Positions 56,374 through 64,000 of a stretch of DNA of 64,000 bases are shown one piece after another. The stretch is from Acanthochromis polyacanthus (taxonomy: Eukaryota > Chordata > Actinopteri > Pomacentridae). Every line of letters starts with the position of its first letter. Position 1 is the stretch's first letter. The stretch covers positions 10,966,995-11,030,994 of the forward strand of contig NC_067132.1 in NCBI RefSeq assembly GCF_021347895.1, read 5' to 3'. Under the pieces are notes generated by a model. That model saw nothing but the letters and a program-made list of their open reading frames with translations. It was not told the DNA's origin and made no database searches. The position numbers were made by a program, and so were the translations under genes.

Positions 56374-56590
56374 ACTCAGCTGATCAGCTGAAGTCGCTAC
56401 ACGTGAATAAATTACCATTTTAATTAGCCATGTGCACATTGTTTGAGTTGAGTGAATACAGTAGTATGTGCGCTGTAGTCTATGCTATGGAGACTTAAAA
56501 CTCCGAAGTGATTTTTATTTTTTATTGGTGAAATTTTTACTGGGGCACGTGCCCCAGTGAAATCTGTCTGGCAACGCTGCTGGTTTGGCA

Positions 56591-58317
56591 TGATTTTTGG
56601 TTCTTGAAGACATTTCACCTCTCATCCAAACGGCTTCATCAGGTCTGCATTTTACTGTAATCATACTTTAGATTACCATGACCTGGATGATCGGTTTTGT
56701 CCTGTAGGTGATATCAGCTAAAATGGGCCACTTTTTGGTAAATCGCTTAAATTGCAGTGTGGATTTGAATCTTATTTCCGCCCACAAAAACAACCACAGA
56801 CCAATAAAATCTGTTGTTTCATGTTAAGTACAGTTGTGGCAAACATTTGAGACCATTTGCTGTCATTGGCTCTAAAAATCAGAGGGGCTATGACATCCAA
56901 AGCTTAAATGGCCCATTTTACCTGATGGCCCAATTTACCTGATATCACCCTACTTATCGCTATGCATCCACATATGTGAGTCTCTGTGAATGAGGACAGC
57001 ATGTGTGAGTCTGTGTGGATGCATTCAGATATCATTCTGTTTTCAAACATCAGCACACATCTTTGTTGATGTTTAATTCAAGGGTCGTGTTGAAAACAGA
57101 AAAATAAGCAGCATAACATTCAAAGAGGATGTCCAAACGGTTGTACTGTGTGAGTTTTTACACACAAACAATTGTCTATTTTCATCACTAGGTGGCGCCT
57201 TTGTTTCATGATTGGTAGTTTAAAGTGAAGTTGTATTGAGGGGACATTCCCCCCAAACAGTCTGATAGAATATTTTTAATCACCATGTTGGCGTATTCTA
57301 TCTTTATTTTATTACTTATTTATATTTGTATCTTCCTATTCCAGAATATTCAAGAATGTTTTTTGTGAAAACTCCCCAAAGCATCGATGTTGCTGCACCA
57401 AACTAGTCCCCATACAGTAGTTAGTATGCAAATGACTTAATTTTGAGAGTTTATTTTGCTGCAGGAAATTATACATTTCATGTTCCACAAATACATATTA
57501 AAATGTGAGCTGGGAAGTAATACATTTAAATGTGACATCTATGGTGTCCAATTACACTAAATAAAAGTACTGTTAACTTGCAAAAAAGTTATGAAAATAG
57601 CTATAAATACACGTAAAATTCTAATTAGTGTCCAAAGGTTTGTACTGAACAAATGATCTGAGTTGCAATAAATTAAAAGCAGAATGAAAAACTACCAGCA
57701 GATCCTCTAATTAGATCATCTGACACCAGGACAATATTTCCAGTCCAATCTCAAATGTGATCACAAAATATTGCATTAATATTTTACTCTGCTAAATAGA
57801 CCAATAAATAAAGATTACCCTCCAGATGTCACAATCTAAAGCAAAACAAGATTTTTTTCTCTAACTTGGAGTATCAACATCATGGGATTTATTATATGTT
57901 CAGTAGAAAACTGCATTAGTTTAATGCTTTTTAATAAACTGTAAAAAGTGCATTTTGGGTAACGTTTCAAGCATCATATCACATGTAGGACAGGTGATTG
58001 TTCACAACAAATTATAACACAATAAAGCTGTGTCACAATAAAGCTGACAGTTTGACACTGGAAAAAGTAAAATCTGAAAAAGACAAATCTATAGAAAAAC
58101 ACCATGTTTCAAAGGTTAACATTTAACTGTTATTTTTGTGAGAGATTCTTTTGTTGTCTACATATAATTTTCTCACAAACCTCCCATGCCTTTGGCAGCT
58201 TTTCCTGGGCAGGTTTATGACTCTAAGTGGATTTATAGTGTAAAAGAATGACAGTAGTGAGCATATATTTCCTATTATCCTTTGCTATTTAGAGGAATTA
58301 ACTTGCACAAGAATGTA
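56591..58317. other. Intergenic DNA
   Basis: 'gttcttgaagacatttcacc' at 56600 belongs to a repeat often seen in fish, but its extent is unclear. Nothing else was recognised. Confidence 0.35.
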
Positions 58318-58993
58318 CACTGACAGTCAATAGAAACTTTGAGACCATGTTTTTCAACATAATTTTTATTTTGAAGCCCAAAACTGGATTTTCTTCATAT
58401 GAATCATTTGTTTAGCATATTGGCATACAGAAACAAAAATCTAAAGTTTCAAGAATGATTTCAAAATAAAGAATCTCACAAAAGAAAACGGCACCTGCCA
58501 AACACAAAGTCACAACAGTCAATACCGAGTATGGCCTCCATTTGCTTCGATGCAGGCAGCAATCCGTCGGCGCATGCTTTGGACCAGGCTTCTGATTGTG
58601 GGTTGGGAACAGCCCATACGCCTGGCTACATCACTGTAGCTCAAACCGGCCTCCACCATACCCAGTGCCCGGAGACGTTGTTCATGTGATAGACGCGGCA
58701 TGATGCTGTTCACTGGACTAACAGTGGTGGCCTTTTTTGGGCCTTTATATAGGCCTTCAAAACCCATTCTCAAATTGTGCAGATACTCACTGAGTATTGC
58801 TTGGTGTGTATTTGGTTCACTTTTGCAAAGTGACCAACCCATGTGCAATGAATCATGACAAAATGACAACTCATCATTATCTCAACTACCAGGGCACTAG
58901 ATCATCAGTAAATCCACAATGAATAATTACAACCCCTCTACAAGTAGAATTCTGCGTACATTTCTACCTCAAAGTTTCTATTGACTGTCAGTA
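58318..58993 (-). mobile_element. Tc1-like deletion derivative
   Basis: Ends 'cactgacagtcaatagaaac' and (reverse complement) 'ctgacagtcaatagaaac' are inverted, and TA lies at the left border and beyond the right end. At about 676 bp it is far shorter than a full element and encodes only a fused head and tail of a transposase. Confidence 0.8.
58519..58701 (-). pseudogene. Internally deleted Tc1-like transposase
   Basis: 60 aa from MPRLSHEQRLRALGMVEAGL with an HTH ('YSDVARRMGCSQPTIRSL'). It then jumps directly to the transposase C-terminus ('SMRRRIAACIEANGGHTRY'). The DDE core is absent. The deletion is in frame, so a small DNA-binding peptide could still be made. Confidence 0.75.
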
Positions 58994-60068
58994 TATTTTT
59001 ACTGAATATACAATCAGCGCATACCATTATTAGATTGTGATTGTTTGCAGGCTTTCTTCTGAGGGTGCTGCTTGTTAGATAATAAAATGAGAAATTCATA
59101 TAGTATAGTCACATAAATCACAAACAATAAGCGGAAAATACAATTGTGTCAAAGGCTGCAAAAGTGACAGGACAGTACTCAACAGACTGGGTTGTAGACG
59201 TCAGGCTGTCATTGACTGCAAAGTGTTAAAAATAGCTGGCTGGACGTCTACACTTAAGTTATATCCTGATTGCTTTATTTGAAACCCACTGGATCGATTT
59301 CCAAACACTAATAGATCTGCCTCTACTGTGCATGATTAGTCACCATGTCTGTTTACATTCAAAGGCTTTTATTTATGTGAAAAGACACTGGATTTAGAGA
59401 AATTTGGAACAGTGAAGCAAGGGGGAAGTTACATTTTGTAAAAGATTCATCACGTTTTAATGTAGAAATTCCCTCACCAAGCTTTATCATTACAGCAACA
59501 GTTAAAGCAAAAGCAGCTGGTTTTTCAAACCCAATGAGAATCTTTTCAACTGTACGCCTTCACTGAACTGCAATATTTATTATCTTGTTCTTGCACTTTC
59601 GTGACTTTTGCACTCCTCTGTTTTTTGTTTCTAAGAGCCCTGTAACGGTAAATTTCTCCTTTGTGAGATCAATAAAGTCTATCTTAACTGTTTCAACTGG
59701 AATGCAGATAAAAAATGCCACATTTGTTTATGAAATCAAAAATGCAGAGTCACATGCTAAACTTTGGCTACATCCATATATTCCTAAAATACAGTGTGAA
59801 GGTTACAAAACTAGGCTGATGATTAATGTTCAGCACTGAGGAGAGTAGTTCAGGTGTTTGCTAGCTATCAGATATAATGTTACTTCTGGCATTGGTCCTT
59901 GACAAACTGTACTAAAATGAATCCAGAGCAGCTGTTCACATACATTTATTATATGCGTTTCCTTCCAAAGGCAAGAATCCAATCACAACAAAACAATAAG
60001 CCCAAAGAATGTAGTTTTCTTTTTCTAAAATAACAGAGTTTGAAGTAAGAACACATGGCCAGTAAGGG
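58994..60068. other. Intergenic DNA, nothing recognised
   Basis: No exon or clear repeat family recognised. Confidence 0.35.
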
Positions 60069-60952
60069 GGTTTATTCACTTCTTTATTTGTATCTCATAA
60101 ATCCATCTCTCTCCATTTAAAATGGGTGAAAGCAGATTAAAAATGAATCTTCTATACACATCGTCTCCAGTAAAGGGGCATTCTGTACAGTGTAGTTGGT
60201 GTTTACAGTGTGTATCTACACGCGATATGTTACAGTCTGGGTGCGTTTCAGGAGGCCTAACCCGCAGTCACCCTCCCGCTGCATTAATGCGTGCTGAGCT
60301 GATGGACGGTATCATCAACGAGCTGTTTTCTGGAACTATCCAGGTGATTGTTGATGTAGCTACCGGCTGCGAGGAAGGCACCCTGATACGACCCATCTAT
60401 TTCTGATAAGAACAAAGGCATCACAGATTTCCTCAATGGAGCGGCGGCTCTGTGTAATTAATTATAATATTTAAGTACTTCATTTACCATCATTATCTTT
60501 ATACAATGAATATTCACATACACAGTTGATTTTCTTTGATTACAGGTTTCTGTTCAAAAGGAAGCACAAAGTTATGCGGTTTTGACGTCTCTCAAAAGGC
60601 GGCTCCTTTTGCTATAGTAAATGTTTCTCTTCACTGTCGTCGCTCCTCCCGGCTCTTCAGACAGCTGAATACATGTTATGTACACGACTGGTAACTCCAC
60701 GAATCACAAGCTCCTCCGAGACAAAGTCTAAAGCAGCTCGCTGCTGTCTGCAGTGGTCGAAAAAAATGAAACTAATCCCACAATGCCAGAGAAAACGAGG
60801 AGAACGGCCTGCCACTGCCAGAGCTTTTTCTTTGTCCTGCATTTAAACCACTGACTGAAAGAATAAGCACCAGAGTCGTCACGAACAAACAACGGATGTG
60901 ACACCGTAAAATGACGGGCATTTAAAGGAAACAAAACTGAAAACAGAACATA

Positions 60953-61668
60953 CACTACCAGTCAGAAGCTCTCACTCAGTGCTTTTTATCTATTTGTATT
61001 ATTTTCTACATTGTAGATTAATACTGAAGATGAACACTTTTTTGTTTACGACATAATTAAATATGTATTCTTTTATAGTTTCCATATTAATCGCCAATGT
61101 ATAAAACAATGAACCCTCGTGTCGTCCTGCGGGTCAAAACTGACCAGTGTTAAAGTTTGAAAATGTGGAAAAAAAATATATTTTCACAGTGAAACTTCTG
61201 ATGTCCACATTTTCAACATTTTTGGGAAATCTTTGAACATTTTTTGGTGGAAAGAAAGAAATGCTAAAAATGTTTCTTAGGAACATTCACAAAAAAAATC
61301 AACAAATTTCGCTGGATTTTGGTAGATTTTTTTTGTGAATGTTCTTAAAGAAAATAGTTTTACTGATATATATGCAACCACTTTAGATATTTTTAGGATT
61401 TTTTGGGAATATTTTTACTCTTTTTTTTTTTTGGAAAATATTTACAAGAATTTTCTTGCCACATTTGGGGGATTTTTTTAAATAAAACTTTTCAGGGAAA
61501 CTTTTAAGGAATTTTCTTCCTGAAGGTTTTGCAATTTTTCAGAAATATGCAGAATTTTTTTCAGACAAGGAAACAATATTTTTTGGTGCCCGTAAATGAG
61601 GACAACAGGAGGGTTAAATAAAAACCACTGAATGAGAAGGTGTGTCCAAACTTCAGACTGGTAGCGTG
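60953..61668. mobile_element. Palindromic Tc1-type MITE with TTAA MITE inside
   Basis: The left end 'cactaccagtcagaagctct' and right end 'gtccaaacttcagactggta' are inverted. It is related to 21699-21930. The TTAA MITE at 61110-61617 lies inside it. Confidence 0.75.
61110..61617. mobile_element. Palindromic TTAA MITE, copy 3
   Basis: Left end 'gaaccctcgtgtcgtcctgc' (the left TTAA has mutated to TGAA); right end 'ggacaacaggagggttaa'. A central hairpin is formed by 'aggaacattcacaaaaaaaa' and its complement. Confidence 0.8.
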
Positions 61669-61847
61669 TAGCAGCGTGTAACATCTTCAGTGTGTTTTGC
61701 TGTGTTGGTTTCCCAGGAAAGTTTCCACGTTATTTCATTCGCTGATTTTTACACAAAGGCTACTTCAGCTCAGTTTAAATGAAGAATGCGGTTCATCCAT
61801 TAACGTGTAGGACGAACTCAGCACTGTGGTCTTGAAGGTCATTTTTT

Positions 61848-62273
61848 TTAACCCTCGTGTCGTCCTGCGCGTCTAAATTGACCTATTTTAGTTTGAAAAT
61901 GTGGAAAAAAAAGCAATGTATTTTCACTGTGAAATGAATGTCCACATTTTCAACATTTTTGGGAAATCTTTGAACATTTTTTTGGTGCAAAAAAAGAAGA
62001 AATGTTAATGTTTTCTTAAGAACATTCACATAAAAATCAACCAAAATCCAGCGAATTTCGCTGGATTTTGGTTGATTTTTATGTGAATGTTCTTAAAGAA
62101 AATGTGTGTAATAACTCTTTTTTTAAAAAATAAAACTTTTACAAAATTATTGGATTTTAAGGTTTTGCAAATTTTCAGAAATGTGGGGAATTTTTTTGCT
62201 GAATTTTCGTATTTTTTTCAGACAAGGAAACAATATTTTTTGGTGCCGTAAATGAGGACAACAGGAGGGTTAA
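61848..62273. mobile_element. Palindromic TTAA MITE, copy 4
   Basis: Ends are TTAACCCTCGTGTCGTCCTG and 'ggacaacaggagggttaa' with TTAA on both sides. The central 'aagaacattcacataaaaat' pairs perfectly with 'atttttatgtgaatgttctt'. Confidence 0.85.
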
Positions 62274-63506
62274 ATGTCTGCTTTCCACTGTGTTTACCTG
62301 TGTGTAACATTTGTAATCAAGTCTTTCTAGACATGAATTTGAATACCTTTTGCACACCTTTTGTGTCCTTGAACTTCATTACAACACACAGTGACCAAAG
62401 AAGACTTAATAAGAAGGATCTAGGAATTTGGCGAGGGGCTGAAGGAAATGTTATCTTTTGAATAATCACACCTAGTGCTCTCTGGAGGCCTCACTGGACT
62501 GGAGGCATTTTACAGTCCGAGCTCATAAAGTCAAACAGGCAAAAGAAAGTCAGCTAAGCGCACAAATGTGTGAGCCACAGAATTATTATTTTTTCGCTGC
62601 GTCTCTTCTCTAAATGTTTCAGTGGGAGTTGTGGGTGTGTCATCCTCGTGTTTCACCAACAAAAGCCCTTCTCTCTTCACAGTGTGCCAGCAGGCTGAAG
62701 CTAAGCTAGAAGCCTTAAAACGGTGAACTTCCACACAATCACAGTTCACTCTTTCAGAACAATTAAGAACACTTTCCTTGAGCCTATTAGTTTCTGATGC
62801 ACTTCCACCAGCCTGTTTCCAATCACGAGGATCCAGTGCTGCTTCTTTCTCTGGGCTGGTGTCCAGAATCTTATTGAGGGAAAACTGCAGCTGAGAGTGT
62901 TGTTCTGTGCTTCAGTCCGACGTGAACGCTGTGCCGTTTAGACGACGGCGATGCTGAGAAGCCGTCCATGCCGACGTGTCTGAGCGCTGTGCTAGTGGTG
63001 GAGGGGTGGTCACAGCAGTTTTCTCTTCTTCACAGGCAGCATGCAAAAATTGCAAAATGACTATGTGTCCGACAGGAAACAGAATTTCAGGCACCAGACT
63101 CCAATACTCTTCTACGTTTGCCTTTTAAAAGCTCTATAGAACTAGAGCTTCAAAAGAAGATTGCGCTTCAACTATAAAACCTCTCGAAAACATTTTGTCT
63201 CTTTTAAAAAGCCGGTCAGCAGCGGGAAGGAAATAATAATAACAAAAAAAAATCAATGATTTCTGTTTTTAAACAGGAGCAAAATGCTGAAATGCTTGCA
63301 TATTTCATGACAGGGTTCATTTAATATTTAAGGGCTGGGGGACAGGATTGCGGCAAAAATGATGCTGCAAATGAGAAATTTGGTTTTAAATGACAAAATA
63401 GCTTATATACATTGGTGGTTATCTTGTGCAATTTTTTTTGTTTTGTTTTTCTTGGCTGAATAAACAGCGATGGGGGAGGGAGGGAGATACGAGAGGACTC
63501 CTCCCT

Positions 63507-63635
<129 letters not shown>

Positions 63636-64000
63636 TCACTATGAAGGTTTGTACTGCTACAGTCAACACAGTCCACACTCAGGAACAATTAGAAGCTCAG
63701 ACTGAAACATTTTTCAACAACTGAACATATTTCCTGAACAGCAGCTTTGATGGCTTCCAGTCATGATGAACACAGAAGTTTTTTTATTCTAAAGACATTC
63801 TGAGGCAGTTTTGTAAAGTTGTAGAAAGTCAGCTTCAATAAGTTTGTCAGTTTCCAAATTGATTTGGTTCACAGAAAAATAAAGATCTGTATAGACATTC
63901 TGAAATGTTTTTTAAATGTAGCAGTGACAACTTTCCTTGTTATAATGTAAATAATGGAAACGTTGTGGGAATGTGTCATGAAGAACGTTCTATAAACCAC

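Larger units (their letters stand above)
55141..56582 (-). mobile_element. hAT transposon remnant with 8-bp duplication
   Basis: GTTTGGCA is repeated exactly at 55133-55140 and 56583-56590. Ends are CAGGGGCGTAACCAGAC and (reverse complement) CAGCAGCGTTGCCAGAC, 13 of 17 matching. It holds only the C-terminal part of a transposase. A CT microsatellite lies inside. Confidence 0.85.
60069..63506 (-). other. Possible wwp1 3' untranslated region and flank
   Basis: This lies directly downstream of the wwp1 stop on the minus strand. Minus-strand AATAAA motifs occur at about 60070 and 60083. Two MITE insertions lie within it. The extent of transcription cannot be fixed from sequence alone. Open frames such as that at 60122-60406 show no family features. 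Confidence 0.35.

Noticed and set aside
60122..60406. 94-aa frame near the right end
   Set aside because: No domain or homologue recognised; probably part of the wwp1 3' region.

Overview
This is a repeat-rich animal nuclear contig, almost certainly from a teleost fish. Genes are split into short exons by GT-AG introns. The background is A+T-rich and full of Tc1-like transposons, hAT elements, tRNA-derived SINEs, solo LTRs, TTAA-flanked hairpin MITEs and microsatellites. No bacterial, organellar or phage signature was seen.

Three genes form a block that matches vertebrate synteny (human 8q21: WWP1-RMDN1-CPNE3). A complete copine gene, best called cpne3, lies on the minus strand (12964-23173, 15 coding exons, about 547 aa). 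Divergent from it on the plus strand is a complete rmdn1 gene (25906-33459, 10 exons, 301 aa). At the right edge is the last coding exon of wwp1 on the minus strand (63507-63606). cpne3 and rmdn1 are head to head across a short probable shared promoter region (about 25.1-25.9 kb). Between rmdn1 and wwp1 sits a diverged calreticulin-family gene on the minus strand (43417-46899). It has no C-terminal KDEL and a damaged penultimate exon.

Region by region: 0-4 kb is mostly A+T-rich non-coding DNA. 4.1-5.4 kb holds a decayed C2H2 zinc-finger gene. 5.7-10.2 kb is a minisatellite split by an RTE-type LINE block. 12.6-25 kb is cpne3, with a nested Tc1/LTR/hAT stack in one intron. 25-34 kb is rmdn1, with twin MITEs each carrying a TTAA hairpin MITE. 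35.4-36.6 kb is a probable DNA transposon with a THAP exon and a convergent second ORF. 37.3-42.6 kb is a solo LTR split by a 4.7-kb terminal-inverted-repeat element that carries exons of a Ulp1-type cysteine protease. 43.3-46.9 kb is the calreticulin-like gene. 47.5-50.1 kb is a set of large inverted repeats. 53-54.6 kb is an intact-looking Tc1 transposon. 55.1-56.6 kb is a hAT remnant. 58.3-59 kb is a Tc1 deletion derivative. 60-63.6 kb is the probable 3' untranslated region and last exon of wwp1.

The most unusual items are the Ulp1-bearing element, the calreticulin paralogue with altered retention signal and lectin-site residues, the long perfect or near-perfect palindromes at 47.5 and 49.7 kb, and the recently active Tc1 copy. 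All identifications are by eye from translations and recalled families; no database search was run.
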